Shown here: piece after piece, positions 11,639-19,431 of the stretch
Numbering within the stretch: position 1 is the first letter of the stretch
Layout of the letters: each line of letters begins with the position of its first letter
Source: an uncultured Prevotella sp.
Lineage (GTDB): Bacteria; Bacteroidota; Bacteroidia; Bacteroidales; Bacteroidaceae
Assembly (NCBI GenBank): GCA_900314935.1
Contig: OMXE01000010.1
Location: forward strand, 124,001 to 188,000
DNA length: 64,000 bases
Direction of reading: 5' to 3'
Made by a program: the position numbers and the translations under genes
Notes under the pieces: model-generated
What the model was told of the DNA's origin: nothing
Seen by the model: only the letters and a program-made list of their open reading frames with translations
Databases searched by the model: none

Positions 11639-12181
11639 CTATTCTTTTTCAACTTGCATAAAACTGAGCTCCAGCGGGGTTTTCCTGCCGAAGATTTTGA
11701 CCATCACCTTCAACTTGTGTTTCTCGGCGTTCACTTCTTCGATGACGCCACTGAAACCACTGAATGGACCATCCGTAACTTTTACCGTTTCATCAACGAC
11801 ATAAGGTACGTTAACCTCATCGGCGAGTTCTGTCTCTTCAACATTACCCAGGATGCGGTTGATGTCCGACTGCTTGACTGGTGTCGGGTTATCCAATCCG
11901 CCGAGAAAGCCTAAAACGTTCGGCATGAAACGCAAGGTATGTGCTACATCACCTTTCAGTTCGGCTTCTACAAGTACGTAACCCGGAAGAGAGATTTTCT
12001 CCTTTACCACTCGCTTGCCATTACGCAAGGTAGCATGTTTCTCCGTAGGAATAAGAACCTGGGAAACATACTGAGTGAGCAACGCATTGTGCTTCATTTC
12101 AGCCTCGATGTATTCTTTCACCTTAGCCTCTTTTCCGCTCACTGCGCGAAGAACATACCATTTCTTACCTGATTCAGCCAT
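11639..12181 (-). CDS. nusG: Transcription termination/antitermination factor NusG
   Basis: This 180-residue factor binds the RNA polymerase clamp and couples transcription to Rho or the ribosome. The N-terminal NGN domain begins [20 protein letters not shown], with the family-typical W-Y-V/A start. The C-terminal KOW motif is [20 protein letters not shown] near residues 129-148. It has no extra inserted domain, unlike the UpxY-type NusG paralogs of capsule loci, and it sits between secE and rplK, so it is the housekeeping copy. Confidence 0.98.
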   Translation of the reverse strand: MAESGKKWYVLRAVSGKEAKVKEYIEAEMKHNALLTQYVSQVLIPTEKHATLRNGKRVVKEKISLPGYVLVEAELKGDVAHTLRFMPNVLGFLGGLDNPTPVKQSDINRILGNVEETELADEVNVPYVVDETVKVTDGPFSGFSGVIEEVNAEKHKLKVMVKIFGRKTPLELSFMQVEKE

Positions 12182-12217
12182 TTCTCTTTGAAATAATAAC
12201 CTTTACAAAAGACCCGC

Positions 12218-12415
12218 TTAGATACCGAGTCTATAGATACCACTCATAACAGCCTTAAAGACACTATCCATGGCGAACACAACCAGGGCAATGATAAGGG
12301 AAGCAGATAATACTACCATTGCCGTATGTGTCAGCTCAGCACGTGTAGGCCAAGTCGTTTTATGCGCAAGTTCGTTGAAACTATCCTTGCAATACTGTAT
12401 AATTTTCTTGAACAT
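12218..12415 (-). CDS. secE: Preprotein translocase subunit SecE
   Basis: This 65-residue short-form SecE has one transmembrane helix (about residues 33-52, MVVLSASLIIALVVFAMDS) after the conserved amphipathic segment with ELAHKTTWPTRAEL. It clamps SecY in the Sec translocon. An in-frame codon further upstream at 12436 would lie within the 3' end of tRNA-Trp, so I chose the ATG at 12415, which gives the usual MFKK start. It is placed between tRNA-Trp and nusG, as in many bacteria. Confidence 0.95.
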   Translation of the reverse strand: MFKKIIQYCKDSFNELAHKTTWPTRAELTHTAMVVLSASLIIALVVFAMDSVFKAVMSGIYRLGI

Positions 12416-12433
12416 ACCTATATTCTTTCTTAG

Positions 12434-12506
12434 CACGGGAAGGAGGACTCGAACCCACGACCCTCGGTTTTGGAGACCGATGCTCTACCAACTGAGCTAT
12501 TCCCGT
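12434..12506 (-). tRNA. tRNA-Trp (anticodon CCA)
   Basis: The 73-base cloverleaf starts ACGGGAA and ends TTCCCGT plus discriminator G. The anticodon loop is CTCCAAA. TTCGAGT is present in the T arm. The CCA tail is not encoded. It lies between tuf and secE and is probably cut out of the shared transcript. Confidence 0.97.
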
Positions 12507-12510
12507 AAGT

Positions 12511-12577
12511 AAGCCCCCACCCGAAAGAAAGCGGGGGCTTGGATTATTTAGTAGAGTTTGTTGCTGGTCACAGCAAC
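12511..12577 (-). other. Two stem-loops between tuf and tRNA-Trp
   Basis: The first stem pairs GTTGCTG with CAGCAAC across a 4-base loop (12560-12577). The second pairs AAGCCCCC with GGGGGCTT (12511-12540). Neither has a clear T run on the minus strand. They may be partial terminators or processing signals separating tuf mRNA from tRNA-Trp and secE. Confidence 0.45.
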
Positions 12578-12588
12578 TGTCTATACTA

Positions 12589-13773
12589 TTAGTCCTCGTA
12601 AACCTCAGTGATCTGACCAGAACCAACGGTGCGGCCACCCTCACGGATAGCGAAACGCAGACCCGGGTTCAGAGCTACAGCGTAGATCAGCTCAACAGTG
12701 ATCTCTACGTTATCACCAGGCATTACCATCTCAACGCCAGCGGGCAGAGAGATCTCACCTGTACAGTCCATAGTACGGAGGTAGAACTGAGGACGATACT
12801 TGTTTCCGAACGGAGTGTGACGTCCACCCTCTTCCTTCTTCAGGACGTAGATAGAAGCCTTGAATTTCTTGAAAGGCTTGATCTGTCCCGGATGGCAGAG
12901 CACCATACCACGCTTGATCTCGTTCTTGTCGATACCACGGAGCAGCAGACCAACGTTATCACCAGCCTGACCCTCGTCGAGGAGCTTGCGGAACATCTCA
13001 ACACCAGTAACAACTGACTTCTTGTCCTCACCAAGACCGAGGAGCTCAACCTCATCACCTACGTGGATCACACCAGTCTCGATACGACCAGTAGCAACAG
13101 TACCACGACCTGTGATAGAGAATACGTCCTCAACAGGCATCAAGAATGGTTTGTCTGTAGCGCGAGGAGGCTCCTGAATCCACTCATCACAAGTGTTCAT
13201 CAGCTCCATAACCTTCTCTTCCCACTTAGCAACACCGTTAAGTGCACCAAGAGCAGAACCGCGGATGATAGGAGTATCCTCTTCGAACTCATACTGCTCG
13301 AGGATCTCACGAACCTCCATCTCAACGAGCTCGAGCATCTCCTCATCGTCAACCATATCGCACTTGTTCAGGAATACAACAAGACGAGGAACGTTTACCT
13401 GACGAGCGAGCAGCACGTGCTCACGAGTCTGAGGCATAGGACCGTCAGTTGCAGCAACAACGAGGATAGCACCATCCATCTGAGCAGCACCAGTAACCAT
13501 GTTCTTCACATAGTCGGCGTGTCCCGGACAGTCAACGTGAGCATAGTGACGCTTAGCGGTCTCATACTCAACGTGAGCGGTGTTAATAGTAATACCACGC
13601 TCCTTCTCCTCGGGAGCATTGTCAATCTGGTCGAAAGACTTCACCTCAGAAAGACCCTGCTTTGCCAAAACGGTAGTGATGGCAGCGGTCAGAGTAGTCT
13701 TACCATGGTCAACGTGACCGATAGTACCAATGTTTACGTGCGGTTTCGTGCGCACAAATTGCTCTTTAGCCAT
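12589..13773 (-). CDS. tuf: Elongation factor Tu
   Basis: This 394-residue GTPase delivers aminoacyl-tRNA to the ribosomal A site. GTPase motifs are intact: GHVDHGKT (P loop, about 19-26), DCPGHADY (about 81-88) and NKCD (about 136-139). The switch I region carries [14 protein letters not shown]. Length is standard. It is preceded by four tRNA genes in the same order as around E. coli tufB, and followed by tRNA-Trp and secE, so its mRNA is probably processed from a mixed tRNA/mRNA transcript. Confidence 0.99.
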   Translation of the reverse strand: MAKEQFVRTKPHVNIGTIGHVDHGKTTLTAAITTVLAKQGLSEVKSFDQIDNAPEEKERGITINTAHVEYETAKRHYAHVDCPGHADYVKNMVTGAAQMDGAILVVAATDGPMPQTREHVLLARQVNVPRLVVFLNKCDMVDDEEMLELVEMEVREILEQYEFEEDTPIIRGSALGALNGVAKWEEKVMELMNTCDEWIQEPPRATDKPFLMPVEDVFSITGRGTVATGRIETGVIHVGDEVELLGLGEDKKSVVTGVEMFRKLLDEGQAGDNVGLLLRGIDKNEIKRGMVLCHPGQIKPFKKFKASIYVLKKEEGGRHTPFGNKYRPQFYLRTMDCTGEISLPAGVEMVMPGDNVEITVELIYAVALNPGLRFAIREGGRTVGSGQITEVYED

Positions 13774-13842
13774 AGCTTTACTTTTTATTTAATAAATGAA
13801 TAATCTTGTATTGTCTGCTTCACAAATACTACAATTCAGTAG

Positions 13843-13914
<72 letters not shown>

Positions 13915-13921
13915 CAGTTAG

Positions 13922-13994
13922 AGCGGAAAACGGGGCTCAAACCCGCGACCCCCAGCTTGGAAGGCTAGTGCTCTATCAACTGAGCTATTTCCGC
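13922..13994 (-). tRNA. tRNA-Gly (anticodon TCC)
   Basis: A 73-base cloverleaf with acceptor GCGGAAA/TTTCCGC and anticodon loop CTTCCAA on a CTAGC/GCTGG stem containing one G-T pair. It lies 7 bases upstream of tRNA-Thr(GGT). Confidence 0.97.
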
Positions 13995-14025
13995 ATAGCG
14001 AGAATCAATCAAACTTCTACTGAAG

Positions 14026-14108
14026 TGGGTGGTGATGGATTCGAACCACCGAAGTCGAAAGACAACAGATTTACAGTCTGCCCCATTTGGCCGCTCTGGA
14101 AACCACCC
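14026..14108 (-). tRNA. tRNA-Tyr (anticodon GTA)
   Basis: An 83-base class II tRNA with a long variable arm, acceptor GGGTGGT/ACCACCC, anticodon loop CTGTAAA on a CAGA/TCTG stem, and discriminator A. Confidence 0.97.
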
Positions 14109-14134
14109 TTGTTGTTAACCGACTTTTTTAGGAG

Positions 14135-14208
14135 AGCCTCTTGTCGGATTCGAACCAACGACCCCGAGATTACAAATCACGTGCTCTGGCCAACTGAGCT
14201 AAAGAGGC
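14135..14208 (-). tRNA. tRNA-Thr (anticodon TGT)
   Basis: A 74-base cloverleaf with acceptor GCCTCTT/AAGAGGC and anticodon loop TTTGTAA. The anticodon stem (CGTGA/TCTCG) has a central T-T mismatch. It is the first gene after the promoter of the tRNA-tuf transcript. Confidence 0.96.
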
Positions 14209-14262
14209 TTTTCAATGCAGCCGCTCTCTGATCCAGATTTACGACCTGTCGGAAAACGGCTG

Positions 14263-14293
14263 CAAAGATACGTACTTTTTTCGAAACACCAAA
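14263..14293 (-). promoter_or_regulatory. Promoter of the tRNA-tuf operon
   Basis: TTTG at 14293-14290, 19 bases, then TATCTTTG at 14270-14263 on the minus strand. This is a full match to the Bacteroidetes consensus, about 55 bases before tRNA-Thr(TGT). Confidence 0.85.
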
Positions 14294-14310
14294 ATTTTTT
14301 CTGTGTTTTT

Positions 14311-14610
14311 TTATCTGTTACGTTGTTTTTCCTTAAATTTGGTCAACTGTACCTTCAACGAATCTACGCACTGATCTACGGCCTCTTCAAACGTATCGCA
14401 CACTTTCTCAACATACAACGTATTTCCAGGAACAGCAACGGTAATAGCTGCTTCCTTGTTCAAGGCTGTAGCAGGCTTGACGACCTTCAGCTGCACTTCT
14501 ACGTTCTGAATGTCCTCGTAAGATTTTTCCAACTTGGCGGTTTTCTTTTCGATAAACGCCTTCAACTGCTCGGTTGCGTCGAAATGAATCGACTGAATCT
14601 TCATTTCCAT
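14311..14610 (-). CDS. hpf: Ribosome hibernation promoting factor, short form
   Basis: This 99-residue protein of the HPF/RaiA family binds the 30S A/P-site channel and inactivates ribosomes in stationary phase. It begins MEMKIQSIHFDATEQLKAFI and ends in a basic tail, without the C-terminal dimerisation domain of long HPF. I chose the ATG at 14610 because a full GGAGGT (14620-14615) stands 4 bases before it; an in-frame TTG at 14622 would overlap that site. Such a strong Shine-Dalgarno is exceptional in this window. It lies 21 bases after the Xer recombinase gene in a probable operon. Confidence 0.93.
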   Translation of the reverse strand: MEMKIQSIHFDATEQLKAFIEKKTAKLEKSYEDIQNVEVQLKVVKPATALNKEAAITVAVPGNTLYVEKVCDTFEEAVDQCVDSLKVQLTKFKEKQRNR

Positions 14611-14614
14611 AGTT

Positions 14615-14620
14615 ACCTCC
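14615..14620 (-). promoter_or_regulatory. Strong Shine-Dalgarno sequence of hpf
   Basis: GGAGGT precedes the hpf ATG by 4 bases. The starts of tuf, rplL, rpsU, ftsZ, ftsA, murG, mraY and mraZ, which I read for comparison, have no such motif. Confidence 0.7.
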
Positions 14621-14631
14621 AATTTTAAGAG

Positions 14632-15516
14632 TTATGCCCTTGGATGGGCTTTACGATATACTTTTTTCAGCTGCTCGAATGTGGTATGGGTATAGATCTC
14701 GGTCGTTGACAGACTCTGATGTCCCAGCAGCTTCTTTACACTTTCCAGTCCTGCCTCATGATTGAGCATGGCCGTGGCAAACGAATGGCGCAGCACGTGA
14801 GGCGAGCGTTTCTTGAGCGTGGTCACCAGCGAGAGGTATTTCTTCACTTCAGCTCTCACCTGACTGGTTGTCATCCGCTCGCCCTTTGGAGTCAGCAGCA
14901 GCGCCTGTGTTGAGCTCTGTATTTCCTCATCCCTGCGTTTCATATATTGCTGCAGCGCCGTGCGCATTTCTTCACCAAACGGAATGACGCGTTCCTTATT
15001 TCGCTTTCCCAGCACCTTCAGCTGGTTGTTCACAAAGTCAACGCTGTCATCGTCAAGTCCTACCAGCTCCGACACACGTAGTCCGGCCTCATAGAGTAAT
15101 ATTAATATGGTACGCGCGCGAACTTCCTTATAAGTATCACCTGTAAGCAGATCATCAAGTAGTTTGTCCATCTCCTGTTCCTTCACGAACTGCGGTAACG
15201 GCTTACTCTTCTTCGGTCCTATAATACCATGAGCCGGGTCCTTCTCCACCAGATGACGGCGCAGCGCAAAACGGTAAAACGACCGCAACGCACTCAGTCG
15301 GCGGTTGATCGATGTGGCAGTATGGCCTTTATCCATCATGCTTTCCATCCAATCACGAATCACATCCGCATCAACCGTTTCCCAAGTAATATGGTTGTCC
15401 AGCGTCTTGAAGAACGTCTCGAAAGCCAACAGGTCATCTCCGTAGTTCTTCACGGTAAGTGGAGAGTAGTTCCGCTCCGCCTCCAGATAGTTGAGGAACG
15501 CTTCCGTTATGGTCAT
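14632..15516 (-). CDS. xerC: Tyrosine recombinase of the XerC/XerD type
   Basis: This 294-residue site-specific recombinase resolves chromosome dimers at dif. It has the N-terminal SAM-like core-binding domain (about 1-90) and the C-terminal catalytic domain. Catalytic residues are visible: R in YEAGLRVSEL, H and R in SPHVLRHSFATAML, H in GHQSLSTTEIY and the nucleophilic Tyr in TEIYTHT. The ATG at 15516 is preferred to an in-frame TTG two codons earlier. Whether it is XerC or XerD cannot be decided from sequence alone. It is probably co-transcribed with hpf and has its own promoter downstream of the rpsU terminator. Confidence 0.93.
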   Translation of the reverse strand: MTITEAFLNYLEAERNYSPLTVKNYGDDLLAFETFFKTLDNHITWETVDADVIRDWMESMMDKGHTATSINRRLSALRSFYRFALRRHLVEKDPAHGIIGPKKSKPLPQFVKEQEMDKLLDDLLTGDTYKEVRARTILILLYEAGLRVSELVGLDDDSVDFVNNQLKVLGKRNKERVIPFGEEMRTALQQYMKRRDEEIQSSTQALLLTPKGERMTTSQVRAEVKKYLSLVTTLKKRSPHVLRHSFATAMLNHEAGLESVKKLLGHQSLSTTEIYTHTTFEQLKKVYRKAHPRA

Positions 15517-15540
15517 ACGCAATCAAAGTGGTTTCGTCAG

Positions 15541-15572
15541 CGAAGATATGAAAATTATTTCATACTTCCAAA
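15541..15572 (-). promoter_or_regulatory. Promoter of xer-hpf
   Basis: TTTG at 15572-15569, 20 bases, then TATCTTCG at 15548-15541 (one mismatch to TAnnTTTG), 25 bases before the xer ATG. Confidence 0.65.
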
Positions 15573-15603
15573 TATTCGCATGAAAAAGAAACGTAATAAT
15601 ACT

Positions 15604-15636
15604 AAAAAAAGCCGACTACGTCTCACGTAGCCGGCT
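15604..15636 (-). terminator. Rho-independent terminator of rpsU
   Basis: An 11-bp stem AGCCGGCTACG/CGTAGTCGGCT with one G-T pair and a 5-base loop, then a run of seven T on the minus strand. It separates rpsU from the xer-hpf unit. Confidence 0.92.
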
Positions 15637-15663
15637 ATTCTTGTTACTTGCCTAGCAGTATAT

Positions 15664-15858
15664 TTACAGTTCTTCAGCCTGACGCAGCTTCTGTACGTAA
15701 ATAGCGTGTTCCATCTTCAGACGCTTCAAGACTGAAGGTTTGTCGAACTGCTGGCGAGCGCGAAGTTCTTTCACGACACCAGTCTTCTCAAACTTTCTCT
15801 TGAACTTCTTCAATGCTCTTTCGATGTTCTCGCCATCTTTTACGGGTACGATAATCAT
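15664..15858 (-). CDS. rpsU: 30S ribosomal protein S21
   Basis: This 64-residue basic protein of the 30S platform starts MIIVPVKDGENIERALKKFK, the family signature. In Bacteroidetes, S21 helps sequester the anti-Shine-Dalgarno tail of 16S rRNA, which fits the near absence of Shine-Dalgarno sequences in this window. It is a single-gene unit with its own promoter and terminator. No Shine-Dalgarno is seen before its own ATG, unlike some flavobacteria where rpsU carries one. Confidence 0.97.
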   Translation of the reverse strand: MIIVPVKDGENIERALKKFKRKFEKTGVVKELRARQQFDKPSVLKRLKMEHAIYVQKLRQAEEL

Positions 15859-15933
15859 GTCTTTGCTATAAATTTTATCTGTTAAACGTATGTTATTAAT
15901 TCAATTTTTTGTAGTTGCCATTAAAAGCGGGTG

Positions 15934-15965
15934 CAAAGTTACAGCATTTTTGGTAAACAAGCAAA
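15934..15965 (-). promoter_or_regulatory. Promoter of rpsU
   Basis: TTTG at 15965-15962, 20 bases, then TAACTTTG at 15941-15934 on the minus strand. Confidence 0.85.
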
Positions 15966-16095
15966 TTTTTCCATCTTTTTTTCAAAAATATCTTATCATG
16001 GATGGTTTTTAAGTGTCTTTTCACTTGAATCAAGGGGTGTGCGTGGAGATGCATACTCATACATCCTTATGCATAAAAATACCCAGTGCCTTAAA

Positions 16096-16146
16096 CACCG
16101 GGAGAGAAAACGTCAAACACTGGGAGAGAGAACGTCATTCTCTCCC
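16096..16146. repeat. Two 22-bp-spaced direct repeats with an overlapping hairpin
   Basis: Two 20-bp copies beginning CACYGGGAGAGA and ending AACGTCA lie at 16096-16115 and 16118-16137, differing at two positions. The second copy continues into TTCTCTCCC, giving an 8-bp stem with its own GGGAGAGA (16122-16129 with 16139-16146). Confidence 0.8.
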
Positions 16147-16253
16147 ACCAAATGCCATACTCTCTAAATGCCCTATTTGGGGACTGTATAAATATACATT
16201 ACCGTTAATGGTTTAATGAGTCACATCATGCACATTTGTTTTCAAAATACCCC

Positions 16254-16491
16254 AACATATAACCTAACATGCCTGAAACGCCCTACCACAAAGGGTTTGA
16301 CATGGGTTAGATGTTTAAGCAACATGTACCTAACATCTAACCTTCATCTAACCTACATCTAACCCAAGTTTCACTAGAGGAACAAAAACAACGGGATATG
16401 TTGGTTAGATGTTGGTTAGATGTTTAACCAACATCTAACCCGTCTCAAACCCTTTGTGGTAGGGTGTTTCAAGAGATTTGGGTTAGATGTT
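16254..16491. repeat. 42-bp inverted repeat with nested GGTTAGATGTT copies
   Basis: Arms at 16274-16315 and 16430-16471 are inverted copies matching at 39 of 42 positions, separated by 114 bases. Their shared core reads CCCTACCACAAAGGG. The inner ends of both arms, the loop and the flanks carry an 11-bp motif GGTTAGATGTT or its complement: 16305, 16332, 16344, 16355, 16403, 16414, 16430 and 16481, plus a variant at 16254. It could be a non-coding mobile element remnant, a structured RNA or a protein-binding array. Confidence 0.8.
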
Positions 16492-16527
16492 GGCAAGAAA
16501 ATGAAAAGTGCTTGCAATAACGTTGTC

Positions 16528-17415
16528 TCACCACAAAACCTTGAAATAATCGAGTAGTGATTTGTATTGGTCTTGTGCTGTCAGGCAAGTATCCATTAGA
16601 TACCCGTTGATATGCCCCCACTCACGGAGACCGCGATAGTAGAACATCTTGAGTTCATCAGTGATGATAAAGGGAACGATATCATTAGCCAAACACTCCT
16701 TGAACATCAGCAGACGACCTACACGACCGTTGCCATCTTGGAAAGGATGTATCAGCTCGAATCGGACATGAAAATCAAGGATGTCTTCCAGTGACTTTTT
16801 GTGAAGATGATGATATTCGCCAAGCAGGGTCTTCATCTGTTGATGCACCTCCTTGGGGGCAGTCGTTTCTTGTCCTCCAACCTCATTGGGCAGCCGCTTG
16901 TAGTCGCCAACGACGAACCAGTCCTTACGACTGTCCGAAGTCCCCGCCTTAAGGAGCGAATGAAGTTGTTTGCAGAAGTCTTCTGTCATTATCTCCTCCG
17001 CATGGTCAATGATATAGTCAATGCAGCGGAAATGGTTGACAGTCTCTACAATATCATCCACGTTGACGGCATTGTCAGTAATGCCGATGGTGTTTGTTTC
17101 AAAGATATAGCGCGTCTGGTCGTGGGTTAGTCTGCTGCCCTCGATGTGATTGGAGTTGTAAGTCAAGTCAATCTGCGTACGATGATAAATGCTTCCTCTC
17201 AGCCCTGAAGCCTTTTGTTCTCTCAGCGTTGAGAGCAAAAAAGACACTTTTCCCTTTGCTGCACCACGTTTGGGCAGGACTGCATCAACGGGGATATTCC
17301 ACGTCTTTCCGGTAAGGAATGCACCTTCTATCTTCCCTCTCGCACAGTAGTTGCGTGCTGTGCGTTCAGAAATGCCGTACTTCTCGGCAAATTGTATGAC
17401 TGATATATACTTCAT
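16528..17415 (-). CDS. fic: Fic family AMPylase with N-terminal DNA-binding domain
   Basis: This 295-residue protein probably transfers AMP (or another nucleotide group) from NTP to target proteins. Residues 1-45 (VIQFAEKYGISERTARNYCARGKIEGA) form a helix-turn-helix of the MerR/excisionase type. S-N-H-I-E-G at 88-93 fits the inhibitory helix motif (S/T)xxxE(G/N), so it is a class II, auto-inhibited Fic. The catalytic loop HPFQDGNGRVGR at 223-234 is intact. The ATG at 17415 is used because an upstream in-frame GTG at 17466 lies before the predicted transcription start. The gene stands alone, flanked by repeats, with a palindrome in its promoter. Confidence 0.92.
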   Translation of the reverse strand: MKYISVIQFAEKYGISERTARNYCARGKIEGAFLTGKTWNIPVDAVLPKRGAAKGKVSFLLSTLREQKASGLRGSIYHRTQIDLTYNSNHIEGSRLTHDQTRYIFETNTIGITDNAVNVDDIVETVNHFRCIDYIIDHAEEIMTEDFCKQLHSLLKAGTSDSRKDWFVVGDYKRLPNEVGGQETTAPKEVHQQMKTLLGEYHHLHKKSLEDILDFHVRFELIHPFQDGNGRVGRLLMFKECLANDIVPFIITDELKMFYYRGLREWGHINGYLMDTCLTAQDQYKSLLDYFKVLW

Positions 17416-17424
17416 GCTTTTGTC

Positions 17425-17485
17425 TATCGGCAAGTTTTTATTCCATTTTCGCCGCAAAGATACCATTTTTTGCCGATACCGGCAA
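17425..17485 (-). promoter_or_regulatory. fic promoter with palindromic operator and extra half-site
   Basis: TTG at 17485-17483, 20 bases, then TATCTTTG at 17462-17455 on the minus strand. A palindrome TTGCCG-N4-CGGCAA (17470-17485) covers the -33 element and the spacer. A half-site with the same CTTGCCGATA core lies at 17425-17434, between promoter and ATG. Both would be well placed for repression by the Fic protein's own helix-turn-helix. Confidence 0.7.
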
Positions 17486-17573
17486 GAAAATAGGTATTTA
17501 TCTTGATGATCGGCTCCAATTCCTCGGCATCTGTGGAGGTGGAGAGGATGGTTTGCTTGTTCAAAGTTCTGCT

Positions 17574-18794
17574 TTAGTCTATGGGTTCGTATTGTCTGGT
17601 TTGCGTGAAGCGATGGCCGGAGGTGTTGTTCCTTGCCTGCTTGGGTGTCATGTTCTTCATCCTTTTCTTATCGTAGACCACCTTGCCGTTCTTCCAACTC
17701 TTTAGGATGAGCCACTCCATGGGCATTATCATGTCGCCCGTGCCCTCGACGATGACGATGTTGAACTCCTGGTCGTCGATGCTGTGAAGATAGATGTGGT
17801 AGAAACCCAAGGCTCTGCGGTAGTCGAGATTCTCGAAAAGTTCGTACATTGTCCTGAGGCCATAGTAGGTGTGGGGATTAAAATGAAAGTTGATGCCAGG
17901 ATTGTCCTCTAAAAACGCCCATGTCGTCTGTATAAGCTGGCTCAGCACCGTCTCTGCTTGTGCTTTGGAATGCATCGTATAGACAGTTCCCCTCATCTCG
18001 CTCTTTGGCTGCAGGGGTGTGAGGGTGTTCTCAAGGAAAACGAAATCATCATTCTCTTTTAACTCATTAAAAGAGAGAGTGCTGTCGCGATAGACATAGA
18101 ATTGGCGGCTGGTGATTCCTTTTTGTTTCAGGATGGGCTGGAGCAAAGCCGTGTATGCCTCTTTATTGAATGGTACCAAGTCCTTCATCTGCTTGCCCAC
18201 ACTGTCGGGCGTATACTCATATCGGAAATAGCCGAATCCCTTGGCTATCCCTGGGGTTCCGTCGTTGACGGGATTAGGGTCGTAGCGGAAGGTGATAATC
18301 TCGGGTGCACCGTAGTATTGCACATCCCTTTGGCGCTGCCAGGTCTTGAGGGTGTCACCATTATGGTATTCTCCTAATGCAATGGTATACCGAATGCTGT
18401 CCACCCCATTTCGGTGGTATTCCCATATATAGCTCTCCATGGCTTCATCGATGAGTGCCTTGCAGGTGTTGCGAATGGCATTGTATATCCGGTTTTCCTG
18501 CTCGCACCGTTCCTTTCTAATGCTGTCCATCTTCTGGTTCTGAACGTTCCTTTGAATATTACCCGTAGGTGGAGTGGGCTGGAAGTCATTCATCAGAGTG
18601 CAGCTTGTTTTGACTGTTTTGTGGAGTCTCCCATCGTAATAATAGGAAACATTTCCACCTCCTCCCAGCGCTGCCACTTCGCTCACGAGGCTGTCAATCT
18701 TTGGATTACCTTGCAGGCGTTTTTGGAGTCTCCCCTGAGCCATCGTGCTAAGGGCAATGAATGTGGCACAAAGCGTAAATATGATTTTTTTCAT
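17574..18794 (-). CDS. Secreted protein of unknown function in a sigma factor operon
   Basis: A 406-residue protein with a clear signal peptide (MKKIIFTLCATFIALSTMAQ, cleavage after AQ). The mature part is soluble and mixed alpha/beta in composition, with no motif I recognise. It has many aromatic residues and a C-terminal segment EFNIVIVEGTGDMIMPMEWLIL. It starts 25 bases after the anti-sigma-like gene and is third in the ECF sigma operon, so it may be an effector or sensor partner of that system in the periplasm or outer membrane. I do not assign a function. Confidence 0.8.
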   Translation of the reverse strand: MKKIIFTLCATFIALSTMAQGRLQKRLQGNPKIDSLVSEVAALGGGGNVSYYYDGRLHKTVKTSCTLMNDFQPTPPTGNIQRNVQNQKMDSIRKERCEQENRIYNAIRNTCKALIDEAMESYIWEYHRNGVDSIRYTIALGEYHNGDTLKTWQRQRDVQYYGAPEIITFRYDPNPVNDGTPGIAKGFGYFRYEYTPDSVGKQMKDLVPFNKEAYTALLQPILKQKGITSRQFYVYRDSTLSFNELKENDDFVFLENTLTPLQPKSEMRGTVYTMHSKAQAETVLSQLIQTTWAFLEDNPGINFHFNPHTYYGLRTMYELFENLDYRRALGFYHIYLHSIDDQEFNIVIVEGTGDMIMPMEWLILKSWKNGKVVYDKKRMKNMTPKQARNNTSGHRFTQTRQYEPID

Positions 18795-18819
18795 ATCTTG
18801 TTCGTCATTTAGTTACTGA

Positions 18820-19431
18820 TTAATACTCCTCGTTATTGATAGCCATTTCCACTTGCCGGGTCATATGTTCACCGCGTTGGCGGATTTCTTTGGTCATCTT
18901 TTGGAAGTCGGTTTGAAGGCTGCCGTTAATTTGTACTGCCATTCCCATATGTCTCATTTCCTCAGCGATGGTTTTTTCCGCAAGTTCTGTTGCATCCATG
19001 AACTCAGGCTCTGGCGTGCTTTCTGTCGTTTCTGCTTTCGCCATGTAGTGTTTCGATGGCTTGGACATGTGAAGAATCTCTTTCACCCTTTTCACCGTGT
19101 CAGCCATCTCCTTACTTCCTTTCTTCTCCTGCGGACGAGTCTCTACTTCCTTAGCCCCTGTTTGTGGGCTGACAATCGTAGTGTCTGTTTGTGCTACAAG
19201 GTTGTTCCCTTCATCACTTTGATTGCTGAAAACGATGCCTAAAGAGATAAGCAGCAGGACACTGGCGGCTACGGCAATGGTAGGGTAGAACCACACGCGG
19301 TGACGCTTGGACTGCAGAACGGAGGTCTGTTCCTCTATCCGTTTCATCACCCGTTTGGTGAAGTCGTCGGGCACCTGTGGCTGCGTAGCCTCGAAGACTG
19401 ATTTTAGTTTACTGTACTTCTTATCTTCCAT
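18820..19431 (-). CDS. Membrane-anchored anti-sigma-like protein
   Basis: A 203-residue protein with an N-terminal cytoplasmic segment (about 1-45, VPDDFTKRVMKRIEEQ), one transmembrane helix (about 48-70, FYPTIAVAASVLLLISLGIVF) and a charged, low-complexity periplasmic tail with several predicted helices. The zinc-type HxxxCxxC anti-sigma motif is absent. The ATG at 19431 overlaps the sigma gene stop by 11 bases, pointing to translational coupling, and this context is the main reason for calling it an anti-sigma partner. That role is inference. Confidence 0.75.
   Translation of the reverse strand: MEDKKYSKLKSVFEATQPQVPDDFTKRVMKRIEEQTSVLQSKRHRVWFYPTIAVAASVLLLISLGIVFSNQSDEGNNLVAQTDTTIVSPQTGAKEVETRPQEKKGSKEMADTVKRVKEILHMSKPSKHYMAKAETTESTPEPEFMDATELAEKTIAEEMRHMGMAVQINGSLQTDFQKMTKEIRQRGEHMTRQVEMAINNEEY

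Larger units (their letters stand above)
15966..16527. other. Repeat-rich intergenic region without genes
   Basis: The region between the rpsU promoter and the fic stop codon has no convincing reading frame. It holds a pair of 20-bp direct repeats (16096-16137), a 42-bp inverted repeat and about eight copies of an 11-bp motif (16254-16491), described separately. The rest is AT-rich sequence in which I see nothing further. Confidence 0.8.

Noticed and set aside
12416..12436. Longer SecE start overlapping tRNA-Trp
   Set aside because: The codon at 12436 lies inside the tRNA 3' end; SecE homologs start at the MFKK position.
16254..16491. CRISPR or insertion sequence
   Set aside because: Motifs occur in both orientations at irregular spacing, and no transposase or cas gene is present. 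It is kept as a repeat of unknown type.
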